A stretch of DNA of 64,000 nucleotides from Brachionus plicatilis (lineage: Eukaryota > Rotifera > Eurotatoria > Ploima > Brachionidae): NCBI GenBank assembly GCA_010279815.1, contig QEOQ01000316.1, forward strand, positions 984,883-1,048,882, in the 5' to 3' direction. The notes below the pieces were generated by a model. It saw nothing but the letters and a program-made list of their open reading frames with translations, was not told the origin of the DNA and made no database searches. A program made the position numbers and the translations under genes. How positions within the stretch are numbered: position 1 is the stretch's first letter; each line of letters starts with the position of its first letter. This document shows positions 31,746 through 43,164 of this stretch, one piece after another.

Positions 31746-33805
31746 ATGGCTGTTGAATTGTCCCCAATTAAACTCAAAAAAGGTATCAATTTTTTTACAG
31801 CATGTACATTAATAATCGGAAACATAATCGGAAGTGGCATTTTCATAACTAGCAAAGGTGTCCTAGAAAATTCCGGTTCGCCCATAGTCTCGTTATTAGT
31901 ATGGACTATGTCTGGTCTATTGACTTTAGTCGGTGCATATTGCTATACTGAATTGGGAACTTTGATTCAAACCAGTGGTGGTGACTATGCTTACATCAAT
32001 GAGTCGTATGGAAGATTAGCATCTTTTTTGTACACATACATGATTGTTTTTGTCATATTTCCATGTATCACTGCCGTATTTGGCATCACTGTATCTGTCT
32101 ACATCTTGAGGATATTTTATGAAGATTGCGAGGCACCCAGAGTCTTAGTTAGAGTGGTTGCCGCCATGACAATTATACTCCTTAGTGTGCTCAACATGTA
32201 CAAAATAAAATTGGTGAGTAAAATCCAAGCAGCTTTTACAATCACCAAAATATTCGCTTTACTAATTATAATTTCTATGGGTGTCTATAATTTGGCCAAA
32301 AGAAGTGATGCCATTAAAGTGAAAGTACTGAACGAATGGTTTCCGCAAGATTTGAAGCTAAACGGAATTGGCATGGCGTTTTATAATGGTCTGTTCGCTT
32401 ATTCTGGCTGGAATTGTCTGAATTTTTTGACTGAAGAAATGAAAGAACCAGAAAAGTTTTTTTTTTTTTTTAAATTATAATTTATTTTATTTTATTTTCT
32501 ATTTTAAGAAATCTTCCGCGTGCACTTATTATTTCAATTCCGCTAATAACTTTTATTTATCTAATAACAAATATATCTTATTTCCTTGTATTGACTCCGG
32601 GTGAAATCTTAAGCACAGAAGCAGTTGCCTTGGTATTTAATTTAATGAATTAAACAAAAAAGATGTACATTCAATTCATAGAACAATTTTTTCATAGCAT
32701 TATTTTCTTAAATTATTTTAAAGGAAAAATAATATTTATAAATTTTTTCGTTTAATTTTTATTTCATAATAACTATCTCCAGTAATTTTTTATGGACAAA
32801 TAAATTGAAGATATAATTAAAATTTTCCTGAAATTAACAAGAAACGCAAATTGTAATTGAAAAAAAGTTATTCCAAGTGTTAATAAAACGTAGAAAAATT
32901 TAAAATTGTTCTTAAAAAATAATTTTAATTAATCTAATTTAATCTTAATATATTTCTATGAGTTTTGTTTGATTTTATTAATATTCTTTGATTAAATTTT
33001 TCTATGAATTGAAACATCATCAAAAAAAAATTTTTTTACTTAAATTTTTTTTTCAAGACTTTTAGCAGAAAGATTTTCAATCAATATGCTTGGCTTACTC
33101 CACTGTTTATTTCATTTTCTACATTTGGAGCTCTAAGTGGCTGCATATTGGGAGCTTCAAGGTAAATAGATAACAATTTTATCATGCAACTACAATATCT
33201 TTATAGATTTTCTTGATAGAGCTTATTACGCTTCGGCAAGAGACGGCAATTTGCCGCAACTGTTTGCCCTAATATGCATCAAAAATTTTACACCCATTAC
33301 GTGTATCATGCTACAAGCTTTTATGTCAATTATAATTTTGTTCATGGAAGACTTGGATTCGTTGATATTGTATGGAGCATTTACGGAAATACTTTTCATT
33401 TCCTTATCACTTAGTTCGATTTTTTATTTTCGATATCGTAGACCCAATGCCATTCGACCTATTAAAGTACTCTATATTTATTTGAATTTAAATTCTAATC
33501 TTTTAATTTAAGGTTAATCTCATTTTTCCGATTATTTTCTTAATTGTATGCTTTTTTCTACTCTTGTTGACATTAATCCAAAATCCCAAAGAAGTTTTGA
33601 AGAGCTTTTTATTTGTTTCAAGCGGAATACCGGTCTATTTTATTTGCATTAAGTGGAAAACAAAACCCATAATAATCGCCGAATTATCTAGTAATTTTTT
33701 TTTAAGTCACTAAATATTTTTTTAAATTAAAATTCTAATATTTTTTTTATAGACAAAGTGACTTTGTTGGTTCAGAAAATATTTTTATGTGTTAAAGAAG
33801 ATTGA
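31746..33805 (+). CDS. SLC7 family (LAT/y+LAT/b0,+AT-like) amino-acid transporter
   Basis: Six exons: 31746-32455, 32509-32632, 33058-33161, 33220-33466, 33513-33690, 33753-33805. They join into a 471-residue frame, near the family's 480-510. It is an APC-superfamily membrane protein with about 12 hydrophobic segments. The TM1 substrate motif reads IIGNIIGSGIF, followed by GAYCYTELGTLI and SGGDYAYINESYG, and FLTEEMKEPEKNLPRAL after TM6. These are typical of light-chain heteromeric transporters that pair with an SLC3 heavy chain for exchange of neutral or cationic amino acids. Exact subtype (SLC7A5-A11, A9) cannot be told by eye. The exon-1 donor is GTTTTT, unusual, but the frame and the PEKNLPRAL match require it. 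AAG precedes the ATG by 5 nt after a T-rich run. It is flanked by two inverted tRNA-Arg genes. Confidence 0.92.
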
Positions 33806-33856
33806 AGCAACAAATATCATATTTATTTTATTTTTTTTAAAAGATTTAAAAAAAAA

Positions 33857-33929
33857 CACCCCCAGAGGGGATCGAACCCTCGACCTATGGATTAGAAGTC
33901 CATCGCGCTATCCACTGCGCTATGGGGGC
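33857..33929 (-). tRNA. tRNA-Arg(UCU), inverted identical copy
   Basis: The minus-strand sequence is identical over all 73 nt to the tRNA at 31461-31533, including the G discriminator and the TCT anticodon, and is followed by a run of T as terminator. It lies 51 bp beyond the SLC7 stop codon, in opposite orientation to that gene. Confidence 0.97.
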
Positions 33930-34142
33930 CTATATTAGCAAAAAATAAAATTTCAATTCTCAATTTATTTTTTATTTTTTGTAAAGTTAAGAATTTAAAA
34001 GAAAACAAATAATTGATCACGAGTCTTGAAATTTTTAAGTTTCCGATCAATGCTTCTTGTCAATTTCAAGCCAAAAAGTTTCATTAGACATTTTTTCATT
34101 TACTCATATTGCTTTATTTTATTTAATAACCTACAAATAGAA

Positions 34143-35183
34143 TTATTGATTTGTTGAATTAAAATTTTTATTTAATTCATATCTGGAAGAAGCCGAATAT
34201 CTTGAATAATCATGAGTCGGATCCAAAAAAAATTCTTCAACATAATCACTTGTCATTTGAGCAGTGTCAGTCTGTGGTTCACATTTAACCAAATTGAGTG
34301 TAGTGAACAATTCTTTTTTCTCATTAAAATTTTCTATATGACCAATTAATAGACCTGGATGTTGAAATTTGTTGCTTATTAATTTTAGATCAATTTCCTC
34401 CGAAGAAATTTTTTCCAATTCTATTAGGTTATCCTGATTGCTGCATGTTGACGGTGAATAAGATTGCTGGTTAACAAAAAAATCGATCTCTTTGTCGCTC
34501 GATACACACTCATCAGATAAACTTGTCACAAAATTATCAAACTTTTTGAATAATTAAGATAAGAAGTTAAATGGAAAAAAAATGCAAATGAAATACCTTG
34601 ACAAACGAGCTCACGTCTTTGTTGTGCCAAAATCCGTTCATTTTGCATTCAACTTTTTCCAGATCGATCTTTTTATTTTTTATTGTCAAAATTATTAAAT
34701 AAATATTATCAAATTTTTGTTGTAAATTATAAATAAATATTTTACGGCCTACATTAGATGACTAATTAAATGAGCAATAATTTTCTTTATAAATACATTG
34801 AAAGCTAGCTAAATTTTTGATCAAAGTTTCCTAGATAACATCTAGGAAAAACTCAAAGTAATTTAAAGCGGACAAAAAAATTTTAATTACAATTTCTAGT
34901 TCATCATCTTGATCATTTAGAATGGAAAATTGCTCCATTTGACTCTTAGAAATTTTTTTAGTTTTGAATTCTAAAGGCTTTACATTTTTGATAATCACTG
35001 AATCTAAATGAGATATCATTAGCATTGTTTATTTAAATCAAATTTAATCCTACCATCATTTAAGTAATCGAACATATTCACTAAAGAGCTCATTGATTGA
35101 TTTGATTTAGATATAAATTGCTTTAAAGTATCGATTTCTTCGACTGCTTTAATCGAATCTTGTTTTTCACCTAAGTCTACCAT
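34143..35183 (-). CDS. unrecognised four-exon gene, 237-residue hydrophilic protein
   Basis: Exons on the minus strand: 35183-35054, 35003-34891, 34668-34597, 34541-34143. Phases agree and the joined frame is 237 residues. The start MVDLGEKQDS was chosen because it follows TTTATTTAAG, an acceptor-like signal, by 18 nt; the frame is open upstream to 35228, so an earlier Met is possible. The protein has no signal peptide or membrane span. The N-terminal 45 residues could form an amphipathic helix (EEIDTLKQFISKSNQSMSSL). A middle block reads VECKMNGFWHNKDVSSFVKK and the C-terminal half is acidic and Ser/Thr/Asn-rich. I do not recognise the family. The splice between exons 2 and 3 has a weak acceptor (ATAAAAAG). 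It lies tail-to-tail with the SLC7/tRNA block. Confidence 0.6.
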
Positions 35184-38038
35184 GTTTTGACATGAAGCTT
35201 TCTTAAATAAAAAAATATTCCAAATCAAAACATCAATTTAGCACTTGGGATGCTTTTTTGTTGTTGTCTCAAATAAAGATCATTTAAGTTTCTATGGCAA
35301 CCAAAGTAGGCTTTGGCAAGCAATTTGTCTTTACACACTCACTGCGGCCTAGATGATTAATTGATCGTCAAATATTGACTCAAATAAATCGAAATTTATC
35401 AGTTTTTTAAGCAATTATATTTTCAAAACCGGAAAGTATTCAAAAGTTGGATATAAAATGAATTAAAGATTTATTTATTGGCTAGAATAAACAACAATTT
35501 TGAAAATATTTTCTATTTAAAAAGGCGATAGATAGAGATTACAAATATTTTATACTAATCAGAAATAAATAGCATTTTAGATTTGATTGAAACTAATACT
35601 AAAATAAAATCAAAACTGAGTAACTGTTTGATCGACTAGTTGAATTTTCATATTATTTGGTTTATCAACTTCAAATTGGGAATTTTTTTCCAAAATGAAC
35701 AGCGTGCTTAGAAATACGTAAGAGATTATGAGCAAATATTTATTCAATCGTAGGCTAAACGGAATTCCATTAATTTAAAAATAAAATTAAAAAGGAATTC
35801 GCTTTAAAACTATTTTTATAAATTTAATAAAATTTCCAATTAAATTTAAATATTTGCTATTAGTTTAAAATTTTGATAAAAAAATAAAACTAATTGTCTT
35901 TTTCTAGAATAATTATAGAAGTTTGGTTATATCGAAAAATAGAAGCTTGCTTAATATTTAAGCGAGTTGTTATCTTCAAATTAAAAAAAAAAGATAAAAC
36001 TTTGCAAAACAATGTCAAGTTTTAGATAAAATTCTATTATCTATTCCGAAGCTACGCCATTAGAGTTTGATTGATGCTTTATTCGATTAATAAAGTGCCA
36101 TTATTCAATATTAAAAAATAATAATAAAACCTTAATAAAGTAAATTTGTTTTTTCATCAAGAACTAATCAATTTAAGTATTCGTTCATTTGTGTGCACAC
36201 TTCAATTGGAATAATTATTTATTTCACCATTTTTTTCGAAGGGCACGTAGATCTAATTAGAATCTTAAAAGGCACACTTCTAAATATTTACATCAGACTA
36301 ATTAGAGGAATTATATATTTTTGTTAATGAAATGATAAATAGAAAAATTAGATAGAGTTAAGTTGAAAAAGTAAACTGTTTTTGGTATCATAAATCATTC
36401 AAAGGTTTAGATAACAAATTTTAAATCATCATTTTAATGGTCAAATTTAATGCCACTATTAAAATATGTTCATTTTTACTAATTAAGAAAATATTTAATT
36501 TATTATTTTGAAAACATTTTATTTCCGTAGATTTTTTTACGATTTAATTAATCAAAAAAATAAAATTATATATTTTTAAAAAGGTGCACAGAAGCGTTCA
36601 TGTGTCATAATTATTTAGTTTAAGTTATTTTTTGTCAATTACTGTAATTTGTTAAAAGGTAAGATTTTGTTCAAAAGATTTAATAAATTATCAATTTCTT
36701 TATAGGGTAAAAAAAATATTGATTTTTTTAATTCGGCAACCTTATCGAACTAGATGAATTTTGAATATTCAATTTTATCATATTTTCTTTCTTTTTTAGA
36801 TAATAAAACTGTGTGATTTATCTTCTTTTTTTTTTTACTTAAATGAAAATAAATTGCATTCAATTCAGGCTATATAAAAATAAAATTCAATTTAAGGCAA
36901 TAAGTTTATTATGTATTGAAACTAAAATTTCAGGGAAATTTGATATCAAAATAGAATCATTACTTCGATTCAATTAAGCTATTTAATATCCCTAGATAAT
37001 TTGATTATTAATATAATTTAATAAGAAAAAGATTTATTTAAATTGCTAAAATTTAAGAATTATCCTGAAATAATTAGAGTTTAGACGATTCTAATTAAAA
37101 TTTTGATTCATTAGACATTTAATTCCAAAATTGTCTTTAGATAAGACCTGAATTTTTATAAATCGAACAAAATTTTAAAATGCCGAAATTTAATTAAAAC
37201 ATCATCAAGGCACAAACATTCAGATATCTAATAAATTTTGCATTTTAATTTGAATTAAACAATAGCTCATTATTTTATAGTAGTCTTCTTCATAATAGAA
37301 TTTTTATTTTAAGAGAAATTTTATATTTTTAACAATTTATTCTTTTTGAACAAATTTAAATTTCAAGCAGAATATTCATTCAATTTTTGGTAAAATTTAA
37401 CTCGTTTAATTCAAGCCTAATTTAATTCACAAACCATATCAAGTAAAGTATTCGATTTGTATACATACAGTGAAGTTAAAGACCACCGAAAAAAAGAGGA
37501 TTTAAAAAACACAACAAATAAATTTTCACTATTAAATTTTAGTATAAATTTTTAATAAATTAAATTAAATTAAATCAAATTAATTTTGAAATTGTTATTA
37601 AGAAGATCCCAGGGTTCTAGACAGCCAATTTTTAAGTTTCTATTTTCTATTTAATTTTTTACCAGTGCTCATTTCAATTCTTTTCAAATCATTGATTTAA
37701 AAAGAAAAAGGAAACCATAATTTAAACTTTAATATAGACTAATATAAATTAGTGATTTAATTAAAGAATATAATGTGATGTTTATCAGATAATTTTGCGT
37801 ATTTTTACGCTTTAATTTAGTTGAATAAAAATTAAAAAAAAATTTCTTCACAAAAAGCTTTGGAAATATTTCTTTATTCAGCTTATAATTAAATGAACGT
37901 CTATTGAAGCCTCTTGAATTATTCTCGCCATTTTTTTAATCAATTGCATAAACAATATAATTTTATTAGATTTAATTAAACCCTTCAGGCTTTTATCAAT
38001 TTATGCCCTAAATTGTGAATAGATTGTTCTATTCCAAA
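35184..38038. other. 2.8-kb AT-rich intergenic region
   Basis: Divergent upstream region of the unrecognised gene (-) and the first GPCR gene (+). No coding frame, tRNA or clear transposon end was found. Confidence 0.35.
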
Positions 38039-39649
38039 ATGACTTCCTATCAAGAAAACATACTGCCTAATTACAGTGAACAGGACAGAGTTGAAAATTC
38101 AAATGTATCATTAAATAATTCAAATTCAGACCAACAATTTCAATTAAACAGTTCACTATTGACCAAAATTGAAGTTTTGCTGCTCTCGAGCTTGTTTCTT
38201 TTGACAGTGATCGGAAATTTAATAGTTATTCTAATTATTTTGCTCTATCGAAATATGTCACCAAAACGAGCACGCTGGTTCAAATTGAACAAAAACATAT
38301 CCCGCATGTCATTCTATATCATTCATTTGTCTATTGCTGATTTTAATGTGGCCTTTATGAGCATCCTGCCACAGCTAATATGGCGACAATCAGTAGTTTT
38401 CAACCATTCTCATTTTTTGTGTAAATTTGTTGCTTTTTCACAAGTAAAATTTTTGAAATTTTAATAAAAAGAATACAATTTTTTTATTTTAAAAAAAAAA
38501 AAAAATAATTTTTAATTTTATCTAAAACAAAAGGTATTTTCGGTATATGCTTCAACCTTTTTGTTGATAGTTATGGCTTATGATCGGTTCAAGTGTATCT
38601 GTTGGCCTATAAAGAGCTGCTCGTGGAATTACCGTCATGCGCTTGTACCTGTTTTTTTCTCATGGATACTCGCCGCTGTGGTATCTTCACCGCAGCTTTT
38701 TTTGTTCAAAATTCAGCACATGCCTGTCCAACATTACACAGTCGAGACTTGTTCGGTTAAATGGTTATCCAAAAAACACGAGGGACTTTATCTCCTATTC
38801 CACATGTCAACTCAATTTCTAGTTCCCTTGTTTGTATTGACATTTTTGTACTCGCGGATATTTATGACCGTGTCCAAGAACATAAAACAAAAGCATGCAT
38901 CGATAAGATTTGAGCGCGAAAGCTCCAAGACTGCCACCGAAATAAATCAGCTAAATCAAGAGAACAGTCTCAACACTCAGAATGGACTGATCACAGAAGT
39001 GAAGCATGACAGCGATAATTCAATATTTCGCGACAAAAAATTTGGCATTCTTTGGTGGATAAGGAGTCGCTTTAACCAAGGCATTAGACACAAATTTTTG
39101 TTCACATCAACAAAAAAGAGTGGTAAGAACATTAAATTTGGCAAATCAGGCAATTTTTTGATGAACGACCAAACTGTGCCCAAAGAATACGAAATGAGGC
39201 TGATGCTGAAGCGAAAGGAGACATTGTCCGACTCGGAAAAATACTCAATGAGATTGGATAAGAACAGTGTGTACAGTAAGAGTTTTAAGAACAACTTTCC
39301 AATTAGACAAACATTTAGTGGAAAGGCACTGACCAGATCCAAAATCAAAACTCTAAAATTAACTCTCACTGTGGTAATTACCTATGTAATGTGTTCGCTG
39401 CCATTTTATGTGTGTACATTTATTCACTTTTTACTTGGTTTATCTGCGCACAATCACTCTAGTCTATTCACAAAAACTTTAGGTATAAAATATAAAATAT
39501 TTAAAATCTAATTAGTTCTAGTCAATTTTTTATCGTTTAAAGTTTATATTACAATTTCGACAAATATGCTCTTTCAATTGAACTCATGTGCCAATCCATT
39601 TATTTATTTATTTTTTAATGGAAATATATGTAAATTAGCCAAAAGGTAA
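38039..39649 (+). CDS. class A (rhodopsin-like) peptide GPCR, vasopressin/CCAP/NPS-receptor-like
   Basis: Exons 38039-38443, 38534-39482 and 39543-39649 join into 486 residues. The N-terminus carries several N-glycosylation sites. Seven membrane helices are visible: TM1 with IGNLIVIL, TM2 with HLSIADFNVAFMS, TM3 ending MAYDRFKCICWPI (DRF in place of DRY), TM6 CSLPFY and TM7 LNSCANPFIYLFFN. Disulfide cysteines are in FLCKF and ETCSVKW. TM2, the DRF/ICWPI block and the NSCANPFIY motif recall the invertebrate vasopressin/oxytocin, CCAP and neuropeptide-S receptor group; the ligand cannot be told. The third intracellular loop is long (about 140 residues, basic). The start MTSYQEN is the first ATG. 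The last exon may stop at TAA 39647-39649 or splice at AGGTAA (39644) into a short exon near 39697; either way the tail is very short. Confidence 0.85.
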
Positions 39650-39991
39650 AAAAACATAAAAGAAGACACAATTTTTTTCATAATTTTTTATTTAGATTGA
39701 AAACAAAAGTTTAAAAGAAGGATCTCTCAAAAATTTTGGTGTAATTAATTTTTTTAGATGAATTAAAATAAACTTTTTAGTGAATAAACTTTTTGTTTTA
39801 ATTGTTATTTCTCAATGTTGGCGTTAATTAAATTTTAATATTTTTTCAATCCACAAAAATAAAGCTAATTTCATGTCAGCGTTTTGAACTTAGACAAGTT
39901 TTGTTTTTAAAAATCATCAAGAATGATAAATTGCTAGTTTAGATGTGGGATTCATAATAAAAACGAAATTCAGATTGGTGGTATTTTTTTT
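39650..39991. other. spacer after the first GPCR
   Basis: AT-rich. It includes a possible alternative last coding exon of the GPCR (TTTATTTAG followed by five codons and a stop near 39697-39713). Nothing else was seen. Confidence 0.35.
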
Positions 39992-40535
39992 GGCAAATGG
40001 AAGTTTCAGATCTAATTTTAAGATCAAAACGATCATTTAAAATTTTAATACTTAATTAATCTATTGATTTTGATAATTTTTTAAGAAAATAATGCTTAAC
40101 ATTACTAGACATGTTATGTCTAATAATGGTTCATTATCAAATTAACATCAAAATGATTGATATCTAAATTATCTAACAAAAACAATCAATAATTTAAATA
40201 ATTCAGGTTAAGTTAATTCACAAATTCAAATTTATAACTTTTATATTCATTCATTCAAACTTAAATAATTTTATTTTTCCACTTAATTAAATTATAAATT
40301 TTAAAACAGTAAATTTTTTAAAAGCAAGTTTTCATTAAAATCAATTAAAATATTTAAATCTATTAAAGTTCAATAAAAAGGGACATTTTAAAATTTTAAA
40401 TATGAAAATTAATTTGACATGGCATGACATGTCAAGTAATTTCTTTGGAAAAAATTTATTTTTTCTCTATTATTGAAAACAAAATTACAATTTATATTTT
40501 GATCTTTTGATCTTGATCTCAAACTTCAATTTGCT
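39992..40535. mobile_element. hAT-like MITE, about 540 bp
   Basis: The left end GGCAAATGGAAGTTTCAGATC and the right end, GCAAATTGAAGTTTGAGATC on the minus strand, are inverted repeats. GATC palindromes lie just inside. Flanks are T-runs on both sides, so the target duplication cannot be proved. The interior (GTCTAATAATGG and TCAAAATGATTGAT) is shared, inverted, with 58850-58960 in a UNC79 intron. No ORF. Confidence 0.6.
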
Positions 40536-41599
40536 TTTTTTTTCTGAGATACTTTGAGATATGCTTCCAGTATGTTTTTCAGATTTAACCAAAATAGCAT
40601 CAGTTTCCACACGAATTAAATTTTTATTTCATTAATACAACTCGTAATTTAACCAAAAATTATTCAATGAGTTACTGTCTAAAATATCATTTCACGGAGG
40701 AAACTGTACCAAGAAGCATGGTCACAAGCTGGCTTGACAATGGCTCAAAAAGTATTTAGTGTCATGAAAAAAAGAAGCACTGATTTTCAAATGGAACTAA
40801 TAAAAATTTTAGAATTCAATCAAACGGTCTCTTAAAACAAATGACAAGAACAAAAATCTAAAATTGAAATAAATTTTTGTATAGATCTAATTAGATTTGA
40901 TCTAACCAAAGTCCCAAATCAAAGTTTAAGTAATTAAATTAACAGTCCGGGATTTAGAAGAAAGGCAAAGAAAGCCATTGTGAATTTTGGAACCAATAAT
41001 AATAATAATGTCTTACGGCATGGTTCCTCACGAACATCAGGAATAATATTTTACATTAACTAAAATATAGTGAATTTACCATAATTCACGAAAAATATGA
41101 TGAATAAATCAAATTAATAATGCCAGCAAAAAATATTTGTTAAAAGGAAGTTGTGAGCACATTGAAGGTTAAGTGCCAATATGGAATACAATATCGAATT
41201 TTATATGGATTAATGTTTAAATTTTTGCTAGATAAATGCATGACTGTAAACTGCTTAAGTTTATATTAGATAATAATTTATTTTTATTTCTATTCTTGAT
41301 GTAAATCAAATAAATGGTATCTTTTCAAGCGATAAAAATATCTTAAACATTTATAAAAACCTATTTGTTTCTAACTAATTAACCTTTTGCTTATGTTGCC
41401 TTTTGTTTAGTTTTATTTTCAGTGTAACTTCGCAATTTAAAGCTAAAAAAATTAATCTGATAAAACAAAATATCTTATCGAACTTCCTGATAAAAAAGAA
41501 AACTAAAATTCATACTAAATTTTATACACCTATAAATCATTTGGATGGCTAAACTTATGCGCAAAATTTTATTAAATAACTCAATAAAGTTTTAGAATA
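40536..41599. other. AT-rich intergenic region between the two GPCR genes
   Basis: No gene. GTTTTAG ends 4 nt before the second GPCR's ATG and looks like an acceptor. Confidence 0.35.
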
Positions 41600-42659
41600 A
41601 TGAATAAAACGTTTAATTCAAGCTTTGTAGACCTTCAGGACACACTGGCAACATCAATTCAAATAGGGATTCTGCTACTGATATTTTTTGTCGCCTTGAT
41701 CGGAAATTCTGTCGTGATCATCATTCTAATGATGAACAAATTTAGCAACAATCACTTCAAAATGAACAGAATTTCATTCTACATTGCGCATTTGTCCCTA
41801 GCAGACATTGTAGTCGCGCTATTCAGCATATTTCCTCAAGTTTTTGAAATAATTTTTAAATTTTTCAAATATTCACAGCTAGCGTGCAAATTTATCAAAT
41901 TCGGCCAAGTATTTTCTGTGTACGGTTCTACTATGGCTTTGATACTGATGGCTTATGACAGATATACTATAGTGAACAAAACTGACAAGGTTTGGAACAG
42001 GGAAAAAGGATTCTATCAAATAACATTTGCTTGGTCTATTTCATTCATTCTGTCGTTTCCGCAGCTTTTTGTGTTCAGTGTGGTAAAATATCCTGAATGG
42101 GACAAGTCAATTTGTGCCGTTAGATGGCAAAATAAAGTCCAGGAAACATCCTATATTTTATATCATTTTGCATTTCAGTATTTGGTACCGTCAATGGTTT
42201 TGGTTTATTATTATGCAAAAATTTTCATGACCATAGCCAAATATAACGACGAAAAAAGAGAGGAAAAAAAGCTCATGAAACAAGATGCGGTGTTTAATAT
42301 TAGAAAAAGTGATTCGAATCTAAATGAAAGTGATAAAGAAGAATTCGACAGGTGCAACAAATGGTACAAGAACACTCTTACTAAATCAAAAGTCGACACT
42401 TTGATTTTAACTTTTGCCATTGTGGTCACGTTCATAATTTGTGGATTACCATTTTATTTAAGTTTATTGGTATATTTATTTTATCCAAGTATTGTCTTCT
42501 CCAAGGCAAAGTATTTTCTCCTAGGTAAACCTTTTTTTCAGCAATAAAGCTCTCTAATTTTTATCTTTAGTAATGAGTTTATTGTTTCAATTGAATTCGT
42601 GTGCCAATCCAATTATCTATCTAATATTCAATCGAAAAATTTACAAATATTTCAAGTAA
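41600..42659 (+). CDS. class A peptide GPCR, paralog of the upstream receptor
   Basis: Two exons, 41600-42524 and 42571-42659, give 337 residues. Seven helices are seen with GNSVVIIIL (TM1), HLSLADIVVALFS (TM2), MAYDRYTIV (DRY, end of TM3), CGLPFYL (TM6) and FQLNSCANPIIYLIFN (TM7). Cysteines in LACKF and SICAVRW form the expected extracellular bridge. The N-terminus has NKT and NSS glycosylation sequons and no signal peptide. The final intron sits at the same place and phase (phase 1, before TM7) as in the 38039-39649 gene, while that gene's intron after TM3 is absent here. The two are therefore old tandem paralogs. The third intracellular loop is about 60 residues, much shorter than in the neighbour. 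The C-terminal tail ends about 11 residues after NPIIY, unusually short, leaving little room for helix 8. Confidence 0.88.
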
Positions 42660-42809
42660 AAATAAAAAAAAATTAATTAAAAATCAAAGCCAAAAAAAGT
42701 TCTGGCATAGTAAAATATTTGCCATTTAAAAAGTGTCTGCTATTTTTTAATTTATTTAATTGAATTTTTAATCATTCTTTTAAGTTGGAATTTTCAAAGA
42801 GATTGTAAG
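42660..42809. other. short spacer
   Basis: AT-rich spacer between the GPCR stop codon and the MITE; ATTGTAAG at 42802-42809 is the target duplication. Confidence 0.4.
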
Positions 42810-43164
42810 GGCATCTTGAAGTTTAGGATCAAAAAAATCAGATCAAAAAGTAATTGTTTTATAACTTTTGAATGGTATTTGATTAAATCTCTCTGCAAAA
42901 TGCTAAATAATGCAAAAAACATGCTGAATATTAGAAAAGGCTCTGCAAAAACTCTGCAATTTTGCAGGAAAATGCATGTCATTAAAAAGTATCTAATTCA
43001 ACTGCGCAATTTAATTGCAGAGTTTTTGCAGAGCCTTTTCTAATATTCAGCATGTTTTTTGCATTATTTAGCATTTTGCAGAGAGATTTAATCAAATACC
43101 ATTCAAAAGTTATAAAAAAATTAATTTTTGATCTGATTTTTTTGATCCTAAACTTCAAGATGCC
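42810..43164. mobile_element. hAT-like MITE, 355 bp, perfect ends and perfect 8-bp target duplication
   Basis: Both ends read GGCATCTTGAAGTTTAGGAT inward, with no mismatch, and ATTGTAAG flanks both sides (42802-42809, 43165-43172). The arms are long and nearly perfect (for example GAATGGTATTTGATTAAATC, CAAAAACTCTGCAATT), making this a full hairpin with a short unique centre. The perfection of arms and duplication points to a young insertion. A half copy of the same family is at 59431-59575. Confidence 0.9.
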
